From Clostridia bacterium (GTDB taxonomy: Bacteria; Bacillota; Clostridia; Lachnospirales; Anaerotignaceae), in contig CAAEMG010000142.1 of assembly GCA_900757025.1 (NCBI GenBank), forward strand, positions 1 to 35,670: a DNA stretch of 35,670 nucleotides, read 5' to 3'. Made by a program: the position numbers and the translations under genes. Under the pieces are notes generated by a model that was given only the letters and a program-made list of their open reading frames with translations, ran no database searches and was not told the DNA's origin. Positions 22,103 through 34,814 of the stretch are shown here, piece after piece (positions within the stretch are counted from its first letter, which is position 1; the number at the start of each line of letters is the position of its first letter).

Positions 22103-23006
22103 CTTCCAAAACTCCCTTCATGGCAGCTATGGCACATTCTATCTGGCTGCCGTCAGGCTCTTTTGTGGTAAGAAGCTGAAGGCAAAGACCTGGTTTACTT
22201 ACAATATTTACAAGAGGAGAATCTGAGTTTCCTGCCCATTTTATAACCTCATAAGAAATGCCGGCAACAAAAGGCACAAGAAAAACTCTGCTTATAAGCC
22301 TTAAAACTATGGAATCTGTTCTTACAAAGAAAAACACAACCATACTTATTATCATAACTATAAGAAGGAAACTTGTTCCGCATCTTTTATGAAGTCTTGT
22401 GTGTTTCATTACATTTTCAACGGTAAGCTCATCTCCGCTTTCAAAGCAGTTTATTGTTTTGTGTTCTGCTCCGTGATACTGGTAAACTCTTTTTATTTCT
22501 TCCATTTTTGAAATAAGCCATATATAAAGCAGGAAAATCACAATTCTTACAAGGCCTTCAACTATGCCAAGTGCCCATGTTCCCGGAAGTATAGGTCTGA
22601 AAAGAGAGCCTATAAAAACAGGAAGCATAAAGAAAACCGCTATAGAAAAAAGTATTGATACGCATACGCTGAAATATATAAGTATATCGGCAAGTTTATC
22701 GCCGAATTTATCAAGAAGAAACTTTTCAAATTTTGAAGGTTCTTCTTCTGTTTCGTCTTCCATTCCGGCAAGCTGTGCCGAACGCATTATAATTTTAACA
22801 CCTGTAATAAGGCTTTCCACAAAAGCCGCCATTCCTCTGAAAATTGGCAGCTTAAAAAGTTTATGTCTGCTTAAAACATTATCTCTCTGGTTCTTTTCAA
22901 CTGTTATCGTTCCTTCAGGTGTTCTTACGGCAAGGGCATACATTTTTTTGCCTGCCATCATAACGCCTTCTATAACCGCCTGACCGCCTATATTCGTTCT
23001 TTTCAA
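22086..23006 (-). CDS. DUF1385 membrane protein (YqhQ-like)
   Basis: A 306-residue protein of the DUF1385 family, with the characteristic start GGQAVIEGVMM and the central YHGAEHKTINCFE motif. Several membrane segments lie at about 100-125, 140-165 and 210-245. It begins with TTG (23004-23006), preceded by AGGTGATG. In Clostridia this family is usually found next to rpmE and prmC, as here. Its biochemical function is not established. Confidence 0.9.
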   Translation of the reverse strand: MKRTNIGGQAVIEGVMMAGKKMYALAVRTPEGTITVEKNQRDNVLSRHKLFKLPIFRGMAAFVESLITGVKIIMRSAQLAGMEDETEEEPSKFEKFLLDKFGDKLADILIYFSVCVSILFSIAVFFMLPVFIGSLFRPILPGTWALGIVEGLVRIVIFLLYIWLISKMEEIKRVYQYHGAEHKTINCFESGDELTVENVMKHTRLHKRCGTSFLLIVMIISMVVFFFVRTDSIVLRLISRVFLVPFVAGISYEVIKWAGNSDSPLVNIVSKPGLCLQLLTTKEPDGSQIECAIAAMKGVLEDEGEE

Positions 23007-23036
23007 AAAACATCACCTGTCTTTTTATTTATTTAT

Positions 23037-23070
23037 GAAAAAAGGTTCGGACAATACTCATCCGAACCCT
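23037..23070 (-). terminator. rpmE terminator
   Basis: On the minus strand GGTTCGGA pairs with TCCGAACC around a nine-base loop, followed by T6, just after the rpmE stop. The DUF1385 start lies 31 bases further, so that operon needs read-through or its own promoter. Confidence 0.85.
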
Positions 23071-23081
23071 TAGTTTCAAAA

Positions 23082-23285
23082 TTATTTTCTGCCGTATTTC
23101 TTGTTGAACTTTTCAACACGTCCGCCTGCTTCAAGGAGAAGTTTCTGGCTGCCTGTGTAGAAAGGATGGCACTTAGAGCAAACTTCAACTCTGATTTCTT
23201 CCTTTGTTGAGCCTGTTACGAACTCGTTACCACAGTTGCATTTAACTTTGCACTGGTGGTATGCTGGATGTATTCCTTCTTTCAT
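23082..23285 (-). CDS. rpmE: 50S ribosomal protein L31 (zinc-binding type)
   Basis: A 67-residue L31 beginning MKEGIHP. Cysteines in the CNCG and CSKCH pairs mark the zinc-binding (C+) form. The start is set at 23283-23285 behind GAGGTG; the longer upstream frame is leader sequence. It has its own promoter upstream. Confidence 0.97.
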   Translation of the reverse strand: MKEGIHPAYHQCKVKCNCGNEFVTGSTKEEIRVEVCSKCHPFYTGSQKLLLEAGGRVEKFNKKYGRK

Positions 23286-23349
23286 TTTTTTCACCTCGCA
23301 TATAAACTTGTTGATCAATAATCCAATGTTATTTATAGACAACACATGA

Positions 23350-23378
23350 ATTATACCATGCAAAAACACTTTTGGCAA
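23350..23378 (-). promoter_or_regulatory. rpmE promoter
   Basis: On the minus strand TTGCCA, 17 bases, TATAAT with TG before the -10. It lies directly after the rho stop and gives a leader of about 60 bases. Confidence 0.85.
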
Positions 23379-23387
23379 TAGGCTTTA

Positions 23388-24836
23388 TCACTTATTTTCC
23401 AACAAAGGCACAGTTCTTACAAACTCTTTATTGTCCTTTGTTTTTATCATCAAATCCATAAGACATTCCGTTGCCTCTGCCGCAGGCATATTTGCCGTAA
23501 GTTTTCTTATTATATAAACTGCTTCTGTTTCTTCTTTTGTAAGCAGCTTATCTTCTCTTCTTGTTCCTGATTTATTTATGTCTATGGCAGGATAAATTCT
23601 TTTTTCGGAAAGTTTTCTGTCAAGAACAAGCTCCATGTTGCCTGTTCCTTTAAACTCCTCAAAAACAACATCGTCCATTTTGCTTCCCGTTTCCACAAGA
23701 GCCGTTGCAAGTATAGTAAGGCTTCCGCCGTTTTCTATATTTCTTGCCGCACCGAAAAATTTCTTCGGCATATAAAGAGCCGCAGGGTCAAGGCCGCCCG
23801 AAAGAGTTCTTCCGCTTGGCGTTGTAGTAAGGTTATATGCTCTTGCAAGACGTGTAATGCTGTCCAAAAGTATAACCAAATCCTTTCCCTGTTCAACAAG
23901 GCGTTTTGCTCTTTCAAGAACCATTTCGGCAACTCTTTTATGATGCTCAGGCTGTTCATCGAAAGTTGAATAAACTATTTCAACCTTTTCTCCTTCTATT
24001 GAACGCTGAATATCCGTAACTTCCTCCGGTCTTTCGTCTATAAGAAGAACTATAAGGTTTACATCTGAATGATTTTTAACTATGGCATTTGCCATTTTTG
24101 TAAGAAGAACTGTTTTTCCGACCTTTGGCGGAGCAACTATCATACCTCTTTGTCCTTTTCCTATAGGTGAAATAAGGTCTATTATTCTGCCCGAAATTTC
24201 AGCTCTATCTGTTTCAAGATTAAGCCTTTCCGTAGGATATATAGGTGTAAGGTCTTCAAAATTGGGACGGTGTATGCTTTTATCTGGAGTATCGCCGTTT
24301 ACTGTTTTTACATATATAAGTGCATCAAAGCGTTCTCCGTCACGGCTTTCCCTAACTATGCCTCTTACGCAGTCGCCCGTTTTAAGGTTAAAACGTCTTA
24401 TCTGCGCAGGAGCAATATAAATATCGTTTGTGCCGGGAAGAAAATTTTCGGCTCTCAAAAATCCATAGCCGTCTGCCATAACCTCAAGTATGCCTTCTTC
24501 TATTCTTTGTTCCTGTTCTTCTCGTGCTTTTTCTGTCGGTTCAGCTTCGTTATTTATGTTTTCCTCTGTATGTTCTTCTTTATTTTCTTTTTTTTCTTCC
24601 GCAGTTTCTTTTGTTTCGGCTTTATTATTTTCCCTATGATAACGTGTATTTGTTTTCTTTTCTTCCTTTGTCACGTTTTCGGTTTTTATGTTTTCCGCTG
24701 AAGAAACAGCAGCAAGTATTTTTTCTGCCAGCTCTCCCTTTTTAAGTGTAGAAACATTTTTAATTTTAAGCTCTTTGGCAGTTTGTTTCAGTTGTACGAG
24801 CGTCATTTTATTCAGTTCTTCAGCCGTAAAAATCAT
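23388..24836 (-). CDS. rho: Transcription termination factor Rho
   Basis: A 482-residue hexameric RNA helicase. It has an N-terminal Rho_N helical domain (about 1-45), then a Lys/Glu-rich insertion (about 50-110), the cold-shock RNA-binding domain (EVMADGYGFLRAENF), and Walker A APPKVGKT with Lys241. The LLIDERPEEVTD and DSITRLARAYN blocks follow. The ATG at 24834-24836 is chosen because GGAGAGGG precedes it; an ATG at 24854 contains this site. Charged insertions of this kind occur in several Firmicute and actinobacterial Rho proteins. Confidence 0.95.
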   Translation of the reverse strand: MIFTAEELNKMTLVQLKQTAKELKIKNVSTLKKGELAEKILAAVSSAENIKTENVTKEEKKTNTRYHRENNKAETKETAEEKKENKEEHTEENINNEAEPTEKAREEQEQRIEEGILEVMADGYGFLRAENFLPGTNDIYIAPAQIRRFNLKTGDCVRGIVRESRDGERFDALIYVKTVNGDTPDKSIHRPNFEDLTPIYPTERLNLETDRAEISGRIIDLISPIGKGQRGMIVAPPKVGKTVLLTKMANAIVKNHSDVNLIVLLIDERPEEVTDIQRSIEGEKVEIVYSTFDEQPEHHKRVAEMVLERAKRLVEQGKDLVILLDSITRLARAYNLTTTPSGRTLSGGLDPAALYMPKKFFGAARNIENGGSLTILATALVETGSKMDDVVFEEFKGTGNMELVLDRKLSEKRIYPAIDINKSGTRREDKLLTKEETEAVYIIRKLTANMPAAEATECLMDLMIKTKDNKEFVRTVPLLENK

Positions 24837-24858
24837 TTTTTCCCTCTCCTTCATTTTA

Positions 24859-26076
24859 TTATTTAGGTATTTTAAGGGTCTGACCTAACTGAAGGTCATT
24901 TTCGTTTGTTATTCCGTTAGCATCCATAATCTTTTTATAGCCGGAATAATTGCCATAAACCTTCATGCTTATTGTGCTGAAAGTATCGCCTGCAACAACA
25001 GTATATGTATCGGCATTGCCCGAATCGCCGGAAGCCGTATCGGCATTGGGATCTTCTCCGTTTTCGTATTTCTGAATATCCTCTTCAAGAGAAAGCTTAT
25101 TCATTTTAAGGTCTTCGTTTTCCTGCTGAAGGCTTTCGAGAGTTGCTATTCTGTTGTTAGCTTCCTTAAGTTTTGCCGAAAGAGAAATTGTTCTTACTCC
25201 AAGGAAAATTATAAGCACAAGTGCAACCGCCGCACCTATAACCATTGCTTTGCTGTAGTTTATTTTTCTGTCGTCTTCTTCAAAAGCCTCATTCTGGTTT
25301 TCGTTAAAGAATTTGTCAAGCATTGTTCCTCTGTCTGCTTTTTTGAAAAACTTAGCATTATTTTTGTCCATAAAGTGTTTCTTTTTTTCTTTAACTTCCG
25401 GCTTTTTCTTGCTTTTTAAAATATTTTCGCCTATTTCCTCAAAATTATGCTTTACTTCGGGGTTTTCAAAAGCTCTTTCTTCTATTCCCTCTGTTTTATT
25501 TATGGGCTTTGTCTGTTTTGTTCCTTTTGTTTCCTTCTCTACAGACTTTGGAATTGAAATATGTTTCCATTTGCTTTTTTCTCTGTTTCGCACAACTCTT
25601 ACAGGCTCATCGTCAAAAACATATTCTATATCCGAAGTTTTCTTTTTATCTTCCTTTTTTTGGGCAGTTTCCCTACGTTCATTTTCTGCTTTATTTGCTC
25701 TTTTTACTTCTTCAAAGTCAATTTTTTTAGTTCTGTCGTCCGGAATATATTTTTCTTCCTCTTCTTCGTGATAAGAAGCAATATTTTCATCATTCATAGC
25801 CTTATTTTTTATTGCTTCAAATATTGAAGAAGTTTTTGTTTCATGTTTGGTTTCAGCCGATATTTCTTCTTCTGCATTCTGCTTTTCTTCTTTTATTTCC
25901 TCTGTCTTTTTTTCAGACTCTTTTTTGGCTGTATGTTCGCTGCCTCTATGCTGGCGTTCCGTTCTTTTTTCCGTTTCCTCTTTTGCTTTAAGAGGATGAT
26001 TTTTCATCAAATATTCTGAAAGTTCTTTAGGAAGGTCACTTTCTCTTCCCATGTTTTTTAAATCATCGTTTTCCAT
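24859..26076 (-). CDS. LysM-domain membrane protein with long charged cytoplasmic region
   Basis: A 405-residue protein. Residues 1-270 are highly charged (Lys/Glu-rich) with no clear fold. A single membrane segment lies at about 273-294 (IGAAVALVLIIFLGV), followed by a coiled coil and an Ala/Asp/Gly linker. The C-terminal LysM domain reads YTVVAGDTFSTISMKVYGNY...LQLGQTLKIP. The LysM should face the cell wall. The ATG follows AGGAGG. It is 22 bases upstream of rho and probably co-transcribed with it. Function unknown; a wall-anchoring or division role is possible. Confidence 0.8.
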   Translation of the reverse strand: MENDDLKNMGRESDLPKELSEYLMKNHPLKAKEETEKRTERQHRGSEHTAKKESEKKTEEIKEEKQNAEEEISAETKHETKTSSIFEAIKNKAMNDENIASYHEEEEEKYIPDDRTKKIDFEEVKRANKAENERRETAQKKEDKKKTSDIEYVFDDEPVRVVRNREKSKWKHISIPKSVEKETKGTKQTKPINKTEGIEERAFENPEVKHNFEEIGENILKSKKKPEVKEKKKHFMDKNNAKFFKKADRGTMLDKFFNENQNEAFEEDDRKINYSKAMVIGAAVALVLIIFLGVRTISLSAKLKEANNRIATLESLQQENEDLKMNKLSLEEDIQKYENGEDPNADTASGDSGNADTYTVVAGDTFSTISMKVYGNYSGYKKIMDANGITNENDLQLGQTLKIPK

Positions 26077-26145
26077 AGTTTCCTCCTGAAAATATAACCG
26101 TCTATATAAAACCATCTTAGGTTTACACACAAATACTATCTTACC

Positions 26146-26174
26146 ATTTTATATTTACCCATGCCACCTGTCAA
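26146..26174 (-). promoter_or_regulatory. Promoter of the LysM-rho operon
   Basis: On the minus strand TTGACA, 17 bases, TAAAAT. It lies about 70 bases before the ATG of the LysM gene and beyond the rpoC terminator. Confidence 0.8.
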
Positions 26175-26265
26175 ATAATATCGGTGTTTTTTCACAAATT
26201 ATTAACAATACTGTTTCTATGTATACATTATATCTTTCTATAGCGGTTTATTTTATTTTCAAGCT

Positions 26266-26302
26266 AAAAACCGTATTCCCCAAAACAGGAATACGGTTTT
26301 TG
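26266..26302. terminator. rpoC terminator
   Basis: AAAAACCGTATTCC pairs with GGAATACGGTTTTT around a seven- to nine-base loop, ten bases after the rpoC stop. Confidence 0.9.
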
Positions 26303-26311
26303 TTTTATTAA

Positions 26312-29917
<3,606 letters not shown>

Positions 29918-29936
29918 AACTTATCTATCCCCTTTC

Positions 29937-32900
29937 TTAATCCTCATCGTTGTAATCATCATCGCCGAGGAAATCGTCTGAGAGAGTGTCCTCGTCAAAA
30001 TCTGCGGCTTTAAGTTCATTTGAATAGCTGTCGCTGCCGAGAAGGAGTTTAAGCTCTTCGTCAATGCTGTCGTCCTCATTGCCGTGTTTTTTATCATAGT
30101 CGTCATCATCGTCTGAGCCTCTTTCGTAGCCTGCGATGTTTATATCAAGGTCGTCTGTGTCGTCGCCGTATTCGTCAACAGCAACTTCTTCGCCGTCTCT
30201 AAGAACTCTGATATCAAGAGCAAGAGACTGAAGTTCTTTAAGAAGAACCTTAAATGATTCAGGAATACCAGGCTCAGGTATGTTTTCACCCTTAACAATA
30301 GCCTCGTATGTCTTAACACGTCCGACAATATCGTCAGACTTAACAGTAAGAATTTCCTGAAGTGTGTAAGCTGCGCCGTAAGCTTCGAGAGCCCAAACTT
30401 CCATTTCTCCGAATCTCTGTCCGCCGAACTGCGCCTTGCCGCCGAGAGGCTGCTGTGTAACAAGTGAGTAAGGACCTGTTGAACGGGCATGGATTTTATC
30501 GTCTACAAGGTGGTGGAGCTTAAGGTAGTGCATGAAACCGATTGTAACTCTGTTGTCAAAGTTTTCACCGCTTCTGCCATCTCTAAGCTGAACTTTGCCG
30601 TCTCTGCCGAGGGCAACGCCTTTCCATTCTTCTCTGTGGTCTCTGTTTTCATAAAGCTCATCATAGATGTCGCCCTGAAGAAGAGGTTTCCATTTTTCGC
30701 TGAATTCATCCCAAGATTTATTAACATAATCGTTAGCCATCTCAAGAGTATCCATAATATCTATTTCATCCGCACCGTCAAATACAGGTGTGGAAATCTT
30801 CCAGCCAAGAGCCTTAGCTGCAAGTGAAAGGTGAGTTTCAAGGACCTGACCTATGTTCATACGTGAAGGTATGCCCAGTGGGTTAAGAACTATATCCAAA
30901 GGACGTCCGTTAGGAAGAAATGGCATATCCTCTACAGGAAGAACTCTGGAAACAACACCCTTGTTACCATGACGGCCGGCCATCTTGTCACCAACGGAAA
31001 TCTTTCTCTTCTGTGCAATATAAACACGTACAAGCTGATTTACGCCTGGGCCGATATCGTCGCTGTTTTCTCTTGTGTAAATCTTAACGTCAACAATTAT
31101 GCCTGTTGCGCCGTGAGGAACACGAAGAGATGTATCTCTAACTTCTCTTGCTTTTTCACCGAAAATAGCACGAAGAAGTCTTTCTTCTGCTGTAAGCTCT
31201 GTTTCACCCTTTGGTGTAACCTTGCCTACAAGTATATCGTTAGGTCTAACTTCCGCACCGATACGAATAATTCCTCTTTCGTCAAGGTCACGAAGTGCAT
31301 CGTCGCCTACGTTAGGAATATCTCTTGTAATTTCTTCAGGTCCGAGTTTTGTATCTCTTGCCTCTGCTTCATATTCATCAATATGAACAGATGTGTAAAC
31401 ATCTTCCTGAACAAGTTTTTCACTAAGAAGAACGGCATCTTCGTAGTTGTAACCTTCCCAAGTCATGAAACCGATAAGAGGGTTTTTACCAAGGGCAAGT
31501 TCACCGTTTGAAGTTGAAGCACCGTCTGCAATAATCTGGTCTGCTTCAACCTGCTGGCCAAGGTCAACGATTGGTCTCTGGTTAAGGCAAGTTGACTGGT
31601 TGCTTCTCTGATATTTAATAAGTTTATATTTATCTCTGCCTGTTTCTGTTTTGATAACGATTTCGTTAGCCGAAACCTTTTCAACAACACCGGCATTTTT
31701 AGCTATAACGCAGATACCTGAGTCTTTAGCTGTTTTATATTCCATACCCGTACCAACGATAGGAGAATCTGTAACAAGAAGAGGCACTGCCTGTCTCTGC
31801 ATGTTAGAACCCATGAGGGCACGGTTGGCATCGTCGTTTTCAAGGAAAGGTATAAGTGCCGTAGCAACAGATACCATCTGTTTTGGCGAAACGTCCATAA
31901 GGTCGTAAAGCTTTTTATCGATTTCTATAATCTGGTCACGATGACGACCTGTAACTTTGTTGTTAATGAAGTGGCCTTCGGCATCAAGAGGTTCGTTGGC
32001 CTGTGCTACGTTGTAGTTCTCTTCTTCATCGGCTGTTACATATTTATATTCATCTGTAACTCTCGGTTCGTCGCCGCTCTTATCAATAATTCTGTAAGGG
32101 GCCTCGATAAAGCCGTATTCATTTATTCTTGCGAAGCATGCAAGTGAGTTGATAAGACCGATGTTAGGACCTTCAGGTGTTTCGATAGGGCACATTCTTC
32201 CGTAATGTGAGTCGTGAACGTCACGAACTTCGAAACCGGCTCTTTCTCTTGAAAGACCGCCAGGGCCGAGGGCTGAAAGTCTTCTCTTATGAGTAAGCTC
32301 TGAAAGAGGGTTGTTCTGGTCCATAAACTGTGAAAGCTGTGAAGAACCGAAGAATTCTTTAATAGCAGCTGTAACAGGTCTTACGTTTATAAGAGCCTGA
32401 GGTGTAACAGCTTCCATGTCCTGAATTGTCATTCTTTCACGAACAACTCTTTCCATTCTTGAAAGACCTATTCTGAACTGGTTCTGAAGAAGTTCGCCTA
32501 CGGAACGGATACGTCTGTTTCCAAGGTGGTCGATATCATCAACATTGCCGAAGCCGTAATCAAGGTGCATAACATAGTTTATTGAAGCCATAATATCTTC
32601 AAGTGTTATATGCTTAGGCATAAGAAGATGTTTGTTTTCCTGTATTGCAGCCTTAATTTCTTCTGCTGTGCTGTATTCTTCAAGAATTTTTACAAGCTCA
32701 GGATAGTAAACATTTTCGTTTATTCCAAGTTCCTCAGCTTTAAGACCGTATTCACCGATGTACTGGTCAAGGTCTACAGCAAGGTTTGTAAGAATTTTAA
32801 GTTTTCTTTCTTCCTCTATGTCAGCATAAATCATAACAAAGCTTACGCCTGTGTTCTGAATTGTGTCGCAAAGAGCCATATCAAGAACTGTGCCTTCTTC

Positions 32901-33821
32901 CGCAACGATTTCACCTGTCATAGGGTCAACTACGTTTTCGGCAAGTTTAGCACCGTTTATTCTGTTTTTAAGAGCAAGTTTCTTGTTGAATTTGTAACGG
33001 CCTACCTTTGCAAGGTCATATCTCTTAGGATCAAAGAACATACCTCTTAAAAGTGTTTCGCTGCTTTCAACTGTAGGTGGTTCGCCCGGACGAAGCTTTT
33101 TATAAATTTCGATAAGACCTTCTTCGTAAGATTTGCTTGGGTCTTTTTCTATTGTAGCAAGAATTTTAGGTTCTTCGCCGAAAAGCTCAACAATCTGGCT
33201 GTCCGAACCGATACCCAAAGCTCTTATAAGAACTGTAACAGGCACCTTTCTTGTACGGTCTACACGAACATAAAATACGTCGTTGGAGTCTGTTTCATAT
33301 TCAAGCCATGCACCACGGTTTGGTATAACGGTTGAAGAAAGAAGTTTCTTTCCAACCTTGTCAAAGTCTGATGCGTAATATATGCCCGGTGAACGAACAA
33401 GCTGGCTTACGATAACACGCTCTGCACCGTTTATAACGAATGTTCCCGTATCTGTCATAAGAGGGAAATCACCCATAAAAAGTTCCTGTTCCTTTATTTC
33501 GTCAAGTTCCTTATTTCTAAGTCTTGCCTTAATTTTAAGAGCAGCAGCGTATGTCGCATCTCTCTCTTTACATTCTTCAATGGTATACTTAGGTTCACTG
33601 TCTAAGGAAAAATCCGTAAACTCAAGTACAAGGTTTCCGCTGAAATCTGTTATCGGAGAAATGTCCTCAAAGGCTTCTTTAAGTCCTTCATCCAAAAACC
33701 ACTTGTAGCTGTTTTTCTGAACCTCGATAAGGTTAGGCATTTCAAGAACTTCATTTATTCTGGAATAGCTTTTTCTAACCTTGTCGCCCATTCTTACGGA
33801 ATGTATCCTGTTCTTTTCCAT
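29937..33821 (-). CDS. rpoB: DNA-directed RNA polymerase subunit beta
   Basis: A 1294-residue beta subunit. The rifampicin region contains SSQLSQFMDQNNPLSELTHKRR with Gln, Asp, His and Arg/Lys positions of a sensitive-type enzyme. The DSHYGRMCPIETPEGPNIGLI block and C-terminal EMEVWALEAYGAA are typical. After the conserved end (about residue 1215) comes a tail of about 75 residues rich in Asp and Glu, with no known fold. The ATG has AAGGAGTG upstream. rplJ/rplL do not precede it in this window. Confidence 0.98.
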   Translation of the reverse strand: MEKNRIHSVRMGDKVRKSYSRINEVLEMPNLIEVQKNSYKWFLDEGLKEAFEDISPITDFSGNLVLEFTDFSLDSEPKYTIEECKERDATYAAALKIKARLRNKELDEIKEQELFMGDFPLMTDTGTFVINGAERVIVSQLVRSPGIYYASDFDKVGKKLLSSTVIPNRGAWLEYETDSNDVFYVRVDRTRKVPVTVLIRALGIGSDSQIVELFGEEPKILATIEKDPSKSYEEGLIEIYKKLRPGEPPTVESSETLLRGMFFDPKRYDLAKVGRYKFNKKLALKNRINGAKLAENVVDPMTGEIVAEEGTVLDMALCDTIQNTGVSFVMIYADIEEERKLKILTNLAVDLDQYIGEYGLKAEELGINENVYYPELVKILEEYSTAEEIKAAIQENKHLLMPKHITLEDIMASINYVMHLDYGFGNVDDIDHLGNRRIRSVGELLQNQFRIGLSRMERVVRERMTIQDMEAVTPQALINVRPVTAAIKEFFGSSQLSQFMDQNNPLSELTHKRRLSALGPGGLSRERAGFEVRDVHDSHYGRMCPIETPEGPNIGLINSLACFARINEYGFIEAPYRIIDKSGDEPRVTDEYKYVTADEEENYNVAQANEPLDAEGHFINNKVTGRHRDQIIEIDKKLYDLMDVSPKQMVSVATALIPFLENDDANRALMGSNMQRQAVPLLVTDSPIVGTGMEYKTAKDSGICVIAKNAGVVEKVSANEIVIKTETGRDKYKLIKYQRSNQSTCLNQRPIVDLGQQVEADQIIADGASTSNGELALGKNPLIGFMTWEGYNYEDAVLLSEKLVQEDVYTSVHIDEYEAEARDTKLGPEEITRDIPNVGDDALRDLDERGIIRIGAEVRPNDILVGKVTPKGETELTAEERLLRAIFGEKAREVRDTSLRVPHGATGIIVDVKIYTRENSDDIGPGVNQLVRVYIAQKRKISVGDKMAGRHGNKGVVSRVLPVEDMPFLPNGRPLDIVLNPLGIPSRMNIGQVLETHLSLAAKALGWKISTPVFDGADEIDIMDTLEMANDYVNKSWDEFSEKWKPLLQGDIYDELYENRDHREEWKGVALGRDGKVQLRDGRSGENFDNRVTIGFMHYLKLHHLVDDKIHARSTGPYSLVTQQPLGGKAQFGGQRFGEMEVWALEAYGAAYTLQEILTVKSDDIVGRVKTYEAIVKGENIPEPGIPESFKVLLKELQSLALDIRVLRDGEEVAVDEYGDDTDDLDINIAGYERGSDDDDDYDKKHGNEDDSIDEELKLLLGSDSYSNELKAADFDEDTLSDDFLGDDDYNDED

Positions 33822-34057
33822 GGCTCGTCACTCCTTGATTTTTTTATAACCCTTACAGCCCTTTAAACAAATAACCCCTATAAACAAGTCAAGACCTTTG
33901 TTTGTGCCACCTTTGATCAGTGACAAAACAAAAGTCGTGTTTTTTTGAAAAATTTGCTTAAATTGACTGTTTTTTTGTACATTTGCAACATTTAAACGAA
34001 ATTTCCGCTTGAAAATTTCGTTAATTTTTACCCATACCATTTTCAACTGAAATATTT
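33822..34057 (-). other. Long rpoBC leader region
   Basis: No convincing gene. On the minus strand a TTGACT at about 33891 and several AT-rich -10-like sequences are candidates for the rpoBC promoter, but none is clean. A TTGTTTTGTCAC / GTGGCACAAACAA imperfect hairpin lies at about 33898-33935. With the divergent promoter at 34061, the full gap between genes is about 390 bases. Confidence 0.4.
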
Positions 34058-34060
34058 TTG

Positions 34061-34089
34061 TTGTAATTAACAGTTGTATATGGTATAAT
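34061..34089 (+). promoter_or_regulatory. Promoter of the C_GCAxxG_C_C gene
   Basis: TTGTAA, 17 bases, TATAAT with TG before the -10 (TGGTATAAT). It drives a leader of about 115 bases. Confidence 0.8.
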
Positions 34090-34157
34090 CACTTCAAGCT
34101 TAAAAATACGCCTAAACTGGCACTTTAGCTTATCAGACAATATCTTATCATCAATAT

Positions 34158-34182
34158 GCCTTGTTGTCAAGGCTATTTTTTA
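34158..34182 (+). terminator. Terminator-like hairpin in the leader (possible attenuator)
   Basis: GCCTTG-TTGT-CAAGGC followed by TATTTTTTAT, located between the promoter and the start codon of the downstream gene. It could end most transcripts unless an alternative structure forms. Confidence 0.6.
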
Positions 34183-34212
34183 TGTTTTTAACAAAAAGCG
34201 AGGGGTTTTATT

Positions 34213-34725
34213 GTGACAGAGGAACAAATGAAAAAAATATATACAGACGCTTTTAATAATGAAGAAAATAACGGCGGCTGCTGTCAGTGTGTTTTGGGTT
34301 CAATAATGGAAAACTGCGGCGGCGTAAGCGAAAGCACATTTCAGGCGGCAACGGCAATGGCAGCGGGAGTAGGCAGAAACGGAAGTGCCTGCGGAGGCTG
34401 TACCGGAGCAATACTTGCCATAGGTTCATTCCTTGGAAGAGATTACGAAAACTTTGCCACAGAAAAAGGACAGCAGCTTAAAGCCGACTCAAGTCTTCTT
34501 GCCAGAAAAGTTGTTGAAAAATTTGAAAAAGAATATGGCAGTATGGAATGTCGTTTTATACAGGAAAAACTTTACGGAAGAAGCTATAAAATGTATGATA
34601 CCGAAGATTTTGAAAAATTTATAGCTGCCGGCGGTCATGGGCCAAACGGCTGCACAAACGTAGTTGCAAAAGCTGCCGTATGGACAGCCGAAATACTTGA
34701 CGAGGCAGGTCTGCTTAAAAAATAA
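34213..34725 (+). CDS. C_GCAxxG_C_C family redox-type protein
   Basis: A 170-residue protein of the family named for its Cys pattern (C_GCAxxG_C_C, putative redox-active). Visible cysteines are GGCCQCVLG near residue 23-26, CGG at about 36, ACGGCTGAILAIG at about 59-62, C at about 117 and NGC near the end. Such proteins are thought to bind metal or act in thiol redox chemistry, often near electron-transfer genes. The GTG start follows GAGGGG at good spacing. Confidence 0.85.
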   Translation: MTEEQMKKIYTDAFNNEENNGGCCQCVLGSIMENCGGVSESTFQAATAMAAGVGRNGSACGGCTGAILAIGSFLGRDYENFATEKGQQLKADSSLLARKVVEKFEKEYGSMECRFIQEKLYGRSYKMYDTEDFEKFIAAGGHGPNGCTNVVAKAAVWTAEILDEAGLLKK

Positions 34726-34764
34726 AATTCTGTATAATACTACAATTTAAAATATTTTGTAATT

Positions 34765-34806
34765 AAAAAAGGTATAGAGAATATATATTTCCCTATGCCT
34801 TTTTTA
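34765..34806. terminator. Bidirectional terminator
   Basis: AAAAAAGGTATAG... pairs with ...CTATGCCTTTTTT around an AT-rich centre, between convergent genes. Confidence 0.85.
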
Positions 34807-34814
34807 AAATTATA

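Noticed and set aside
33828..34046. 72-codon minus-strand ORF just upstream of rpoB
   Set aside because: No good ribosome site and a basic, low-complexity product from AT-rich leader DNA; probably chance.
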